Shown piece by piece: positions 7,055 to 14,351 of a stretch of DNA of 22,102 nt. The first letter of the stretch is position 1. Every line of letters starts with the position of its first letter. The notes under the pieces were generated by a model. That model saw only the letters and a program-made list of their open reading frames with translations. It did not search any database and had not been told where the DNA came from. A program made the translations under genes and the position numbers. Source of the stretch: CAZFAP01 sp964516325 (GTDB taxonomy: Bacteria; Auribacterota; JABMQX01); contig CAZFAP010000074.1 of the NCBI GenBank assembly GCA_964516325.1, positions 1 through 22,102 on the forward strand. Direction: 5' to 3'.

Positions 7055-7109
7055 CGCGGATCCTCCTTATGATTCACTCATTCGGTTGCGTCTCATATCT
7101 TCGCAAGAA

Positions 7110-7138
7110 CTTCTACTGCGCAGCGCTCCGTCGGTCAA
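7110..7138 (-). promoter_or_regulatory. Promoter of the coiled-coil protein gene
   Basis: On the minus strand TTGACC (7138-7133), 17-bp spacer, TAGAAG (7115-7110). This leaves a leader of about 50 nt before the start at 7054. Confidence 0.45.
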
Positions 7139-7244
7139 CATAATTGCCACCGGTGCTTCCAAAGCACTGGCCGAAATCCTACGAACAGCTTGAGTGCTGG
7201 CTGAGTTAAGAATTCCGGTGGGACACGTGGCGGCCTTCCGCCGC

Positions 7245-7273
7245 TTGACAGCCCTGGCTGGAGTCTGTACGTT
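7245..7273 (+). promoter_or_regulatory. Possible promoter of the aldo/keto reductase gene
   Basis: TTGACA (7245-7250), 17-bp spacer, TACGTT (7268-7273). The -35 box is perfect but the -10 box matches only three of six positions. Confidence 0.35.
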
Positions 7274-7322
7274 GTGGCCGGCTAACGGGTGGATTCTGAG
7301 CGCAGTAAGGGAGATGACACGC

Positions 7323-8219
7323 ATGGAAAAGATAAGTCGCAGACAGTTCATTCGAACAGTAGCAGCCACTGGCGCCTTCCTCGGGGGGCGGAGCCTGGCC
7401 TATAGCGCCGAGGATGCGAAAGGGACCGCGTCCCCCGGAGACCTTGTGCCATTGGGGAAGACCGGCATCCAGGTTTCGCGCCTCGCCGTCGGCACGGGAA
7501 CGGCGGGTTTCAGCAAGCGGTCGAACCAGACAAAGCTTGGCCAGCAAAAGTTCACGGAGCTGATGCGGCACGCCTATGACCGTGGAGTCCGATTCTACGA
7601 CCTGGCGGACCAGTACGGCTCGCACCCATTCTTCGCCAAGGCTATGAAAGAAGGAGGCATTCCGCGGGACAAAATCGCCATCAACACGAAAATTTGGGTC
7701 AGCGTCAGTAAGGAGGAAGGGGTTGCGGGGGCGCTGGAGAGTTTCCGCAAGGAACTCGACACCGACTATCTGGACATAGTTCTTCTGCATTGCATGATGG
7801 AGGAGGACTGGCCCAAGACGTTGAAGAAGTGGATGGACGACCTCGAAGAGGCAAAGCACAAGAAGATTATCCGGGCCCATGGAGTTTCCAATCATACCCT
7901 CGGGGCACTTAAGGCGGCTGCAAAGACGCCGTGGGTGGATTACATCCTGGCGAGGATCAACCCCGTCGGCAATCGAATGGATGGACCGCCGAACGTCGTT
8001 GTTCCCGTGCTCAAAGAGGCCCACGCGGCTGGAAAAGGCGTTGGCGGAATGAAGATTTTGGGCGAGGGGGACATAACCGAGAAGCGAGAGGAATCCATGC
8101 GATTCGCCCTCGGACTGGGGTGCGTTGATTCGCTCATCATCGGCTTTGAAAGCACTCAGGAAATTGATGACATCGTCGAGAAGATGACAGCAATTCTCCG
8201 GGAGCGACCGCGTGCGTGA
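7323..8219 (+). CDS. Tat-exported aldo/keto reductase
   Basis: This is a 298-residue protein. The N terminus carries a twin-arginine signal (SRRQFIRTVAATGAFLGG), so the protein is probably exported folded. The TIM-barrel part has the full aldo/keto reductase tetrad: Asp93 and Tyr98 in FYDLADQYGSH, Lys123 in INTKIWVS and His156 in DIVLLHCMM. The family reduces carbonyl groups with NADPH; the substrate is unknown, and cofactor supply outside the cytoplasm is unexplained unless it is bound before export. ATG 7323 is chosen over ATG 7314, three codons upstream, because AAGGGAG lies about 9 nt before 7323 but abuts 7314. It converges with the KWWDE protein gene, whose stop is 72 nt away. Confidence 0.92.
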   Translation: MEKISRRQFIRTVAATGAFLGGRSLAYSAEDAKGTASPGDLVPLGKTGIQVSRLAVGTGTAGFSKRSNQTKLGQQKFTELMRHAYDRGVRFYDLADQYGSHPFFAKAMKEGGIPRDKIAINTKIWVSVSKEEGVAGALESFRKELDTDYLDIVLLHCMMEEDWPKTLKKWMDDLEEAKHKKIIRAHGVSNHTLGALKAAAKTPWVDYILARINPVGNRMDGPPNVVVPVLKEAHAAGKGVGGMKILGEGDITEKREESMRFALGLGCVDSLIIGFESTQEIDDIVEKMTAILRERPRA

Positions 8220-8291
8220 TCATGCGGAGCTACTGGAGTTCTTTAACACCTCCTTGAGTGCTCGGACGCGCCGGCGAGGAACGAACCTTTT

Positions 8292-9086
8292 CTAATACGG
8301 CCTGTGGATAACGCACACCGCGGGGAAGGCGGGTCTATGCAGATACCACATCGCCTCCCCCGGCTCTAATGTAATCCCCGAAAACTCGCCGGTTGCCTCA
8401 TCCCACCATTTCCCGTCAAAAGCGGTGCCCCAACCAGCGATGAGGAACGCCGACGCGTAGATTCCGCGATGCGGGTCCCACTCAAAGACAACGTCAGCCA
8501 CGCCCGCTCCCGCGCCGCCAGCCCCGCAGCGTCCGAGGGCGGTGTCGTTCAGTCTGACCGAGACCGGGTATGGCCACCCGAACATAGTCAGACCCTGGAC
8601 AAATGTCAGGGTCGTCGCCTCCGCCATGGGCGCCCAGCCGAGGAAAACAATCGTCACAACGTCCGGCCCCGTGCCCCTTCTTTGAATCCAGCAGGCTTCC
8701 CCAACATGAAACGCCATTGTAGAGAAATCGCCAGTCTGCTCATCCCACCATTTCCCGTCATACTCCGGTCCCCACCCGAGGACCTTGAAAGCCACTTTGT
8801 AGCTCTGAGTGGAGGCATCCCATTTCCACAGGACGTCCGCGGTCCCGCCGGCGGCGCCTCCCGTAAGTGGCTCGCCAATCATGTCGCCTACGCAGCCGAC
8901 GTCTCCGTTCAGCCGGCCGTCCGCCGGCTCGAAGGGCATGGAAATCATGATCAAGCCGTCCCTTACCGCCTCGACCTTAACGAACCCGACAGGGTCGGTG
9001 TAAGCCTGTGCGCCTGCTGTCGCCGCCAGCGACCAAACGGCGGAAATGACGATAGCAACCCTGCTTCTTTCGATGAACGTCTGCAT
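8292..9086 (-). CDS. Exported two-repeat protein with KWWDE motif, function unknown
   Basis: No named family is recognised. The 264-residue protein has a signal peptide (residues 1-28, cleavage after AGAQA). The rest consists of two related units of about 110 residues. Matching pieces are ADVLWKWDASTQSYKVAFKV (84-103) with ADVVFEWDPHRGIYASAFLI (197-216), DGKWWDEQTGDFS (110-122) with DGKWWDEATGEFS (224-236), and HVGEACWIQRR with EPGEAMWYLHR. The conserved Trp/Gly/Asp pattern suggests a small beta-rich surface module. The duplication is also visible in DNA: 8397-8418 and 8739-8760 are identical over 22 bp. ATG 9086 has AGGAGG about 9-10 nt upstream. A strong promoter lies 168 nt upstream, so the leader is unusually long. 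Confidence 0.75.
   Translation of the reverse strand: MQTFIERSRVAIVISAVWSLAATAGAQAYTDPVGFVKVEAVRDGLIMISMPFEPADGRLNGDVGCVGDMIGEPLTGGAAGGTADVLWKWDASTQSYKVAFKVLGWGPEYDGKWWDEQTGDFSTMAFHVGEACWIQRRGTGPDVVTIVFLGWAPMAEATTLTFVQGLTMFGWPYPVSVRLNDTALGRCGAGGAGAGVADVVFEWDPHRGIYASAFLIAGWGTAFDGKWWDEATGEFSGITLEPGEAMWYLHRPAFPAVCVIHRPY
8397..8418. repeat. Direct repeat, copy 1, within the KWWDE coding unit
   Basis: This 22-bp segment is identical to 8739-8760. Both encode the DGKWWDE segment, in the same phase, of the two internal repeats. Confidence 0.85.
8739..8760. repeat. Direct repeat, copy 2, within the KWWDE coding unit
   Basis: Identical over 22 bp to 8397-8418, 342 bp away (114 codons), which fixes the length of the duplicated unit. 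Confidence 0.85.
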
Positions 9087-9254
9087 GGCCCTGTGCCTCC
9101 TTCTGTTCCCTCAATCGGGGCCCCGCGCCTGCCGGGCGATGTGACCTCCTTGGCGTGCAGCTCACAGCGGCATTCTGTGCCGCGCCAAGGGCCGGATACG
9201 TTCGGCTGGAGACCGCCGTGATTCCGGATCGGGGGCCCCTTTTGGATCCGTGAT
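9087..9254 (-). promoter_or_regulatory. Long structured leader of the KWWDE protein gene
   Basis: The transcript predicted from the promoter at 9261-9288 has about 168 nt before the start codon. On the minus strand it holds a perfect 8-bp stem, CCTTGGCG (9190-9183) with CGCCAAGG (9155-9148). Inside are two mutually exclusive hairpins: CGGCA/TGCCG (9182-9178 with 9172-9168) and CACAG/CTGTG (9179-9175 with 9167-9163). A perfect AAGGAGGT (9151-9144) overlaps the outer stem but is about 58 nt before the gene start and is followed by no normal start codon. I match no known riboswitch class. Confidence 0.45.
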
Positions 9255-9260
9255 GAGCCG

Positions 9261-9288
9261 ATTATATCCTTCCGTCGGGACGCGTCAA
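9261..9288 (-). promoter_or_regulatory. Promoter of the KWWDE protein gene
   Basis: On the minus strand TTGACG (9288-9283), 16-bp spacer, and a perfect TATAAT (9266-9261). This is one of the best sigma70-type promoters in the window. Confidence 0.7.
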
Positions 9289-9449
9289 TCCAGTTTGAGC
9301 TCGCCGCGCAGTCTGTCAGTCATGGGTAAAAGCAGATGCAGAAAGGCCCGACCGATTGCCGGCGTGAACGTATCCGAGAGCTGAAACGGGGCTACGAAGG
9401 ACCACGCAGGGAGACTCCTTGTGGCGAAACCGGGCGGCGGCATTTGGCC

Positions 9450-9477
9450 TTGACACCCGCCCCGGCAGGAGTACAGT
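9450..9477 (+). promoter_or_regulatory. Promoter of the FG-GAP lipoprotein gene
   Basis: TTGACA (9450-9455), 16-bp spacer, TACAGT (9472-9477). The leader to the start at 9539 would be about 55 nt and ends in AAAAGGAG. Confidence 0.5.
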
Positions 9478-9538
9478 TTCTTCCTCGGATGCCCGGCACC
9501 TGTACCTGTAACCGACTCTTGCACAAAAGGAGAATCCC

Positions 9539-10765
9539 ATGAGAATCAGAGTATCCTCGATCTCATTCGTCGCCATCGTCGCGATTCTCACCGGCTGCCT
9601 TTCTTACGCCACGGCGGAAGACGGCCAGCCAACGCCTTCCACCGCGCAAAAGAAATTCCAGTTCCGCCACCATTACATTGACCGCGAAATCCCCGGACGT
9701 AACTGGGGTCAGACAGCCTTGACGGACGTGGACCGCGACGGCGACCTCGACTTCATCACGGGCCAGCAAGGCTCGGACATCTTCTGGTACGAATATCAGG
9801 ACGCCGGTAACTGGACGCGCCACATCCTCGGCCAAAAGTCGCCCTCCGAAGTCGGAGCCGTCGCCATAGACGTGGACGGAGACGAATGGGCCGATTTCGT
9901 CGTGGGCGGCGCCTGGTATCGCAATCCCCGATCCCCGCGCACGACGGTCTTCGAAAAGCACACGTTCGACGACGTTCCCGGAGTCCACGACATCGTTGCT
10001 GCGGATATCAACCGCGACGGGAAGCTGGAAATCCTCACCATGTCCGACCAGAACAACGTCCGCTGGTACAAGATCCCGAAAGACCCGACGCAAAAATGGG
10101 AACGACACGACATCGGCCCATCCGTCCACGCCGGCCTTTCCGTGGGCGACGTTGACGGCGACGGAGACACCGATGTCCTGCGGTCTAACGTCTGGTTCGA
10201 AAACGTCAGCGGCGACGGCATGAAGTGGGCTGAGCATCCTACCGCCCCATGCGGAGCAGCCTCCGGCTGGCAAGCCAACGCCAGCAGGTCCGCCGCTTGC
10301 GACATCAACCGCGATGGCCGCAACGATGTCGTCCTGGCTGAAGCGGAAATCCCCGGCGCAAAGATGATTTGGCTCGAAAACCTCGACGGCCGCGGCCGGT
10401 CTTGGAGGCGCCACGAGCTTCCCCATGGAGATAATGATGCGCGGGGCGCCTATCACTCGCTCGCCATCGCCGACTTCGACAAAGACGGCGACCTCGACAT
10501 CTTCTCCTGCGAAATGGAAGGCATGGCCGGCGCCCGCCAGCCCCGCTGGTTCATCTGGGAAAACCTCGACGGCAAGGGCGAAAAGTTTGCCGAGCACATC
10601 ATCCTCGACGCTCGTCTCGGCGGCCACGAAGCGGTCGTCGCCGACATTGACAAGGATGGCGACCTCGACATTTGCAGCAAGCTCTGGGCGCCTCGTAGCG
10701 ACAACGCAAACCAGGGCCGCAACCACGCCGACTTCCTCGAAAACCGCCTCATAAGCGTCCGCTGA
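9539..10765 (+). CDS. FG-GAP/VCBS-repeat beta-propeller lipoprotein
   Basis: This is a 408-residue protein. The signal peptide ends in a lipobox, AILTGC with Cys20, so it is probably lipid-anchored. The mature part holds seven evenly spaced calcium-binding loops of the D-x-D-x-D-G type, starting near residues 63 (DVDRDGDLDF), 111, 156, 204, 255, 312 and 369 (DIDKDGDLDI). Seven such FG-GAP/VCBS units about 50 residues apart fit a seven-bladed integrin-alpha-like propeller, usually used for binding or adhesion at the cell surface rather than catalysis. Recurring W-Y/F-E-N segments (VWFENV, IWLENLDG, IWENLDG) mark the blades. AAGGAG precedes the ATG by 7-8 nt. Its ligand is unknown. Confidence 0.9.
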   Translation: MRIRVSSISFVAIVAILTGCLSYATAEDGQPTPSTAQKKFQFRHHYIDREIPGRNWGQTALTDVDRDGDLDFITGQQGSDIFWYEYQDAGNWTRHILGQKSPSEVGAVAIDVDGDEWADFVVGGAWYRNPRSPRTTVFEKHTFDDVPGVHDIVAADINRDGKLEILTMSDQNNVRWYKIPKDPTQKWERHDIGPSVHAGLSVGDVDGDGDTDVLRSNVWFENVSGDGMKWAEHPTAPCGAASGWQANASRSAACDINRDGRNDVVLAEAEIPGAKMIWLENLDGRGRSWRRHELPHGDNDARGAYHSLAIADFDKDGDLDIFSCEMEGMAGARQPRWFIWENLDGKGEKFAEHIILDARLGGHEAVVADIDKDGDLDICSKLWAPRSDNANQGRNHADFLENRLISVR

Positions 10766-10766
10766 C

Positions 10767-10780
10767 CGTGGGGCTCCACG
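10767..10780 (+). terminator. Small hairpin just after the FG-GAP gene
   Basis: CGTGG (10767-10771) pairs with CCACG (10776-10780) directly after the stop codon. No T run follows, so a terminator role is weak. Confidence 0.2.
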
Positions 10781-10815
10781 CCGCCATCGGGCACGAGCGC
10801 AAACGGGCTAATGCT

Positions 10816-10842
10816 TCTGACAGGATGACGGAATAGGCAGGA
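10816..10842. repeat. Degenerate ACAGGAT-type intergenic repeat
   Basis: ACAGGAT recurs as CAGGATT a few bases later in this spacer. A related degenerate stretch occurs on the opposite strand at about 16364-16392 (GGATTAACAG when read on the minus strand). I recall short repeats of this type in spacers of many environmental genomes; that is memory, not a search. Confidence 0.35.
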
Positions 10843-10905
10843 TTGGGACGGTAAGATCGGGCCGCGGATTCGCGCCTCCACAATCACCGGAGCCAAATTC
10901 CACAG

Positions 10906-11658
10906 ATGACCGCCACGACAGCCTTTGCATCGGAAAGCAGAAAGAGCAAGCCACGAGGTGAGGGCGTTTTTGTTACGGCAACCGACACGGGTGTCGGAAA
11001 GACGGTCATCGCCGGCGGTCTTGTCAGAGGTTTCAAGGTGATGGGCATGAACGTCGGAGTGATGAAGCCGATTGCCACCGGATGCTATGGCTCACCGCGA
11101 CCTGATGGCGGCTACGATTTGAGGTCCGAGGACGTTGATTTTCTCCTCGACGCTGCGGAAATTGACGACGACCTATCGCTGGTCAGTCCGGTTCGCTTTG
11201 AGCCGCCGCTCTCCCCCCTCGCCGCCGCCAGGATTGCAGGCCAGGAAATCTCGATTGATAGGATTCTGGCGGCGTACAGAACTCTTTGTGATCGCCACGA
11301 CACGATCGTCGTCGAGGGCATCGGCGGATTGATGGTTCCCATCCGAAGGGACTATTTCGTCGCGGACATGATCAAGGACTTCGGGCTTCCAGCAGTTATC
11401 ATCGCAAGGCCCGGTCTGGGAACCCTCAACCACACAATCCTCACAGTCAAGTGCGCACAAGACCGCGCACTCACACTCCTCGGGATCATCGTCAACCACG
11501 CCGAGGGGCAGGATTCCTCCGAAGCCGCGAAAGCGAACGTCCCCATTCTCGAAGAATGCTGCGGTGTCCCCGTCCTTCAAGTTGTCCCTCACACGACAAA
11601 GCTCAGTGACCCCAACCTCTGTCTCGAAGCCTGCCGCAAAATCCTGGGCAAAATCTGA
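10906..11658 (+). CDS. bioD: ATP-dependent dethiobiotin synthetase
   Basis: BioD closes the ureido ring of dethiobiotin from diaminopelargonate, CO2 and ATP in the cytoplasm, the penultimate step of biotin synthesis. The 250-residue protein has the P-loop ATDTGVGKT at 25-33 (family GTDTGVGKT, first Gly replaced by Ala), the substrate Lys in MKPIATG (53-59), and VEGIGGLMVPI at 136-146 (family VEGAGGL). An extra 20 residues precede the usual start; no internal start is better placed, and no good ribosome binding site lies before ATG 10906 (GGAG is about 15 nt away). No other biotin gene is in the window. It converges with the LysE-type gene, with 19 nt between the stops. Confidence 0.93.
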   Translation: MTATTAFASESRKSKPRGEGVFVTATDTGVGKTVIAGGLVRGFKVMGMNVGVMKPIATGCYGSPRPDGGYDLRSEDVDFLLDAAEIDDDLSLVSPVRFEPPLSPLAAARIAGQEISIDRILAAYRTLCDRHDTIVVEGIGGLMVPIRRDYFVADMIKDFGLPAVIIARPGLGTLNHTILTVKCAQDRALTLLGIIVNHAEGQDSSEAAKANVPILEECCGVPVLQVVPHTTKLSDPNLCLEACRKILGKI

Positions 11659-11671
11659 TTTCTGTGCCCAG
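11644..11671. terminator. Possible bidirectional terminator between bioD and the exporter gene
   Basis: CTGGGCA (11644-11650) and TGCCCAG (11665-11671) form a perfect 7-bp stem with an inner AAAT/ATTT pairing; the bioD stop codon lies in the loop. On the minus strand the stem is followed by GATTTT, weakly like a U tract. Confidence 0.45.
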
Positions 11672-11677
11672 TTCCTC

Positions 11678-12376
11678 TCATCGCTTCACAAGCGGCCCAC
11701 GCGAGAAAAACGAACTAACGCCCGAATAAAAGAAAAACGCGCCGAGCGCCACGAGAAAAACCCCACAAACCGCAATGAGAATGCGATAGCTCGTATTCGT
11801 GAAAAGCCTCCGCCCCGTCGCAATCATGAACGACACGAACGTGTACCACGCCAGGTCCGAAAGAATGTGTCCGACATAAAAGGAAGATAGGCTCAAACCC
11901 GGCGCAATCCCCTTCCCGGCCGCCAGCTTGCTCGCCTGCCCGATGAAGGCCAGTCCCGCCGTCGCCCACCACAAAGGCCAGAACGGATTGAACAGGCTCG
12001 TCGCCATCCCCGCCCAAACCGCCGCAGTTCTCCGACGAGAAGTGCCCGCTGTCGCCGTCGAAGAATTGTTGCTCGGCAGAACTGCCGTCCTCGCTTCCTT
12101 GAGCATTCCCGCCGCCATGATTGCGAGGACTATTCCCCCAACCACGGATATAATCCCCAGCACCATGCTCTTTTCCAAAAACTTCCCCAATCCCAACCCA
12201 AGCCCGAAAACCATCGGCAGCTCGAGAGCCGCATGCCCTAAGACGAGGAACGGCCCAAACCAAAACCCGCGTTCCGCGGCCCCTTTGATCGTCACCGCCA
12301 ACACCGGCCCCGGCATCACCGCCCCGGAAAAACCCAGACCGAAAGCCATCGCAAATATGCCAGCGAGAACGCCCAT
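11678..12376 (-). CDS. LysE/RhtB-family amino-acid exporter
   Basis: This is a 232-residue inner-membrane protein with about six hydrophobic segments. The N terminus GFSGAVMPGPVLAVTIKGAA matches the PGP signature helix of LysE/RhtB exporters, and SLFNPFWPLWWATAGLAF matches the conserved NP-x-x-W-x-W region in the middle. Such proteins export basic or small neutral amino acids or related metabolites; the substrate cannot be told. It starts 21 nt after the gltX stop and is the last gene of the polX - GIY-YIG - gltX - exporter operon. A charged loop near residues 100-115 separates the two halves, as is usual for this fold. Confidence 0.88.
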   Translation of the reverse strand: MGVLAGIFAMAFGLGFSGAVMPGPVLAVTIKGAAERGFWFGPFLVLGHAALELPMVFGLGLGLGKFLEKSMVLGIISVVGGIVLAIMAAGMLKEARTAVLPSNNSSTATAGTSRRRTAAVWAGMATSLFNPFWPLWWATAGLAFIGQASKLAAGKGIAPGLSLSSFYVGHILSDLAWYTFVSFMIATGRRLFTNTSYRILIAVCGVFLVALGAFFFYSGVSSFFSRGPLVKR

Positions 12377-12397
12377 AACTCGACCGCCCGCCTCCCT

Positions 12398-13831
12398 CTA
12401 TCTCATCGCCGAAAGCCACTCGATTGCTCGGCGAATTCTCGCTACGCATTTCTCTTTCCCAAGCACCGCCATCGTCTGAAAGAGAGGCGGCGTTGCCGTG
12501 CTGCCAGTAACCGCCACTCGGATCATCATAAATAGACCGCTCGTCTTCCAGCCCGTCTCCTCGACCATTCGCCGCAGCGTGGTTTCCAGCGCCTCGACGG
12601 AGAAGTTCGCCAAATCCGTCAGCCTTTTCAGCACTTCCTCGAGAGCTGTCCTCGACTCCTCCGCCGTATGCTTCTTCGCAATCAGCAAATTCGCGTCGTA
12701 CTCCAACTCCTCCCGGAAGAAGAAATCAGTCAGGTCTGGCGCCTCGTCGAGCCTCTTCAGTCGCTCCTGAATCAGCGGCACGATTTGTCGGAGATATTCT
12801 GAGTCGGCGCCGGGAAGATAGGGCGTGAGTTTCCCCTGAAGTTGTTCCGACGGCAGGGCGCGGATGTAGTATCCATTGAGCCAGTTCAGCTTCTCGATAT
12901 CGAAAATCGCCCCCGCTTTATTCACCGCCTCCAGCGAGAACTTCTGCACAAGCTCGTCGAGCGTGAAAACCTCCTCCTCCGTCCCGGGCGACCAGCCGAG
13001 CAGCGCGAGAAAGTTCACCATCGCATCCGGGAGATACCCTTTCTTCCGAAACTCGCTGACGGAGGTTGGGTCTTTTCTCTTGCTCAGTTTGCTCCGGTCG
13101 GGGTTGAGAATGAGAGGAACGTGAGCGTAGATGGGCGGCGTCGCCCCCAGCGCGTCCGCGAGGGCAATGTGCCTCGGCGTATTCGACACGTGGTCCTCCC
13201 CGCGAATCACGTGCGTAATTTTCATCTCGATGTCATCCACGACATTGCTCAGATGGAAAATGAAATCTCCATCCGGCTTCACAATCACGAAATCCCCGAT
13301 CTCCGCGCCATGAAACTCGACCCTCGCGCGAATCAAGTCCTCAAAGACAATCCTCCTGTCCGGCATCCGAAACCGCATCGAGAACCTTTTCCCCTGCCCC
13401 TTTGCCGCCTCCTGCTCCGCCTTCGACAGCTTCGCGCACTTCCCGCTGTACCGCGGCGGCAGCTTCAGCTTGAGCTTCCTTTTCCTTTCCTCGTCCAGCT
13501 CCTCCGTCGTGCAGAAACACGGATAAACGTGATCCTCCTCGACGAGCTTCCGAAGATATGCTCGGTAAATCTCCTTCCTCTCCGACTGCCGGTACGGTCT
13601 ATAATTGCCCCCGGCATCTGGCCCCTCGTCCCAGTCCAACCCGAGCCATCGCAGGCTCGCGTAAATGTCCTCCTCGTACTCCTTCCGGCTCCGCGCGACA
13701 TCCGTATCCTCCAGCCGCATCACGAACGTGCCGCCGTGCTTTCTCGTGAACAGATAATTGAAAAGCGCCGTTCGGGCCAGCCCCACGTGGCACGGCCCCG
13801 TCGGCGCCGGTGCTATCCTTGTCCGAATCAT
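12398..13831 (-). CDS. gltX: Glutamyl-tRNA synthetase
   Basis: This cytoplasmic class Ib enzyme charges tRNA-Glu with glutamate. It has 477 residues, normal for bacterial GluRS. The HIGH box appears as PAPTGPCHVGLARTAL (His15-Leu18, a variant of HIGG). MRLEDTD follows at 38-44, ITHVIRGEDHVSNTP at 205-219, and the KMSKS box as KLSKR at 248-252. A zinc-type cluster CFC (105, 107) with YSGKC (Cys132) is kept. The C-terminal half resembles the anticodon-binding cage. Whether it also charges tRNA-Gln cannot be decided from this window. It starts 15 nt after the GIY-YIG gene stop and is followed by the exporter after 21 nt. Confidence 0.97.
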   Translation of the reverse strand: MIRTRIAPAPTGPCHVGLARTALFNYLFTRKHGGTFVMRLEDTDVARSRKEYEEDIYASLRWLGLDWDEGPDAGGNYRPYRQSERKEIYRAYLRKLVEEDHVYPCFCTTEELDEERKRKLKLKLPPRYSGKCAKLSKAEQEAAKGQGKRFSMRFRMPDRRIVFEDLIRARVEFHGAEIGDFVIVKPDGDFIFHLSNVVDDIEMKITHVIRGEDHVSNTPRHIALADALGATPPIYAHVPLILNPDRSKLSKRKDPTSVSEFRKKGYLPDAMVNFLALLGWSPGTEEEVFTLDELVQKFSLEAVNKAGAIFDIEKLNWLNGYYIRALPSEQLQGKLTPYLPGADSEYLRQIVPLIQERLKRLDEAPDLTDFFFREELEYDANLLIAKKHTAEESRTALEEVLKRLTDLANFSVEALETTLRRMVEETGWKTSGLFMMIRVAVTGSTATPPLFQTMAVLGKEKCVARIRRAIEWLSAMR

Positions 13832-13846
13832 ATCCAGCTTGCTTTC

Positions 13847-14338
13847 TCAGTGAGTCTCGAAAAGGTTGTACCGGCCCAATGTTCCGAACCGGTCCGCCGC
13901 GTAGACCTCGAAGAGTGTCTGCTCTACGGTGTCGGGCACGTCCATAACCCGAACTTTCATCCTTGCCACGCGCTCCTTTGCCGCAGCGAAAAGCCCCGAA
14001 AAGGGCTCGTGTTTTTCCCAATCTCTCCGGGTGGGCTTTCTCTCAGGCCTACCAGGGGGACGCTTGATACTAGAAAGCCTTGCTTTTTTCATCGCGATGA
14101 GGAATGCGAACGTAGCCTGGAAGTGGCTGGAACTTCTCCTGCCGTGGTTCAGGATCCTGGTGCGGAGGTTTCTGGATCGGCCAACGTACAAGGGTTTTCC
14201 CTTCTCGTAGAAAACATAGATGCCCTGTCCAGGAATATCGCCGAGGCTATCGCGCGACAGCAGGGGCGCCTGGAGGAGTTGCCTCATCAGGACCGGCATT
14301 CTATTCACTGCTTTTTGGAATACTTTCCTTTCTTTCAT
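13847..14338 (-). CDS. GIY-YIG nuclease-superfamily protein
   Basis: This is a 163-residue protein. The GIY-YIG core is clear: GIYVFYEKGKPLYVGRSRNL, with GIY at 39-41, YVG at 51-53 and basic residues Arg54-Arg57 and Arg60, then an acidic residue in VEQTLFEVYAA (Glu139 or Glu144) and Asn158. A basic linker (about residues 84-107) lies inside the domain. The family includes homing, repair and structure-specific nucleases; this small stand-alone form is uncharacterised to my knowledge. It sits between polX (13 nt upstream) and gltX (15 nt downstream), all on one strand, so it is co-transcribed with a DNA-repair polymerase. A repair role is inference from that linkage. Confidence 0.88.
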   Translation of the reverse strand: MKERKVFQKAVNRMPVLMRQLLQAPLLSRDSLGDIPGQGIYVFYEKGKPLYVGRSRNLRTRILNHGRRSSSHFQATFAFLIAMKKARLSSIKRPPGRPERKPTRRDWEKHEPFSGLFAAAKERVARMKVRVMDVPDTVEQTLFEVYAADRFGTLGRYNLFETH

Positions 14339-14351
14339 CTCGAACTAATGA

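Noticed and set aside
9563..10726. A 387-codon minus-strand frame opposite the FG-GAP gene
   Set aside because: It mirrors the D-x-D-x-D-G repeats; its Val/Ala/Asp-rich translation has no domain, and the plus strand has a lipobox and a good ribosome binding site.
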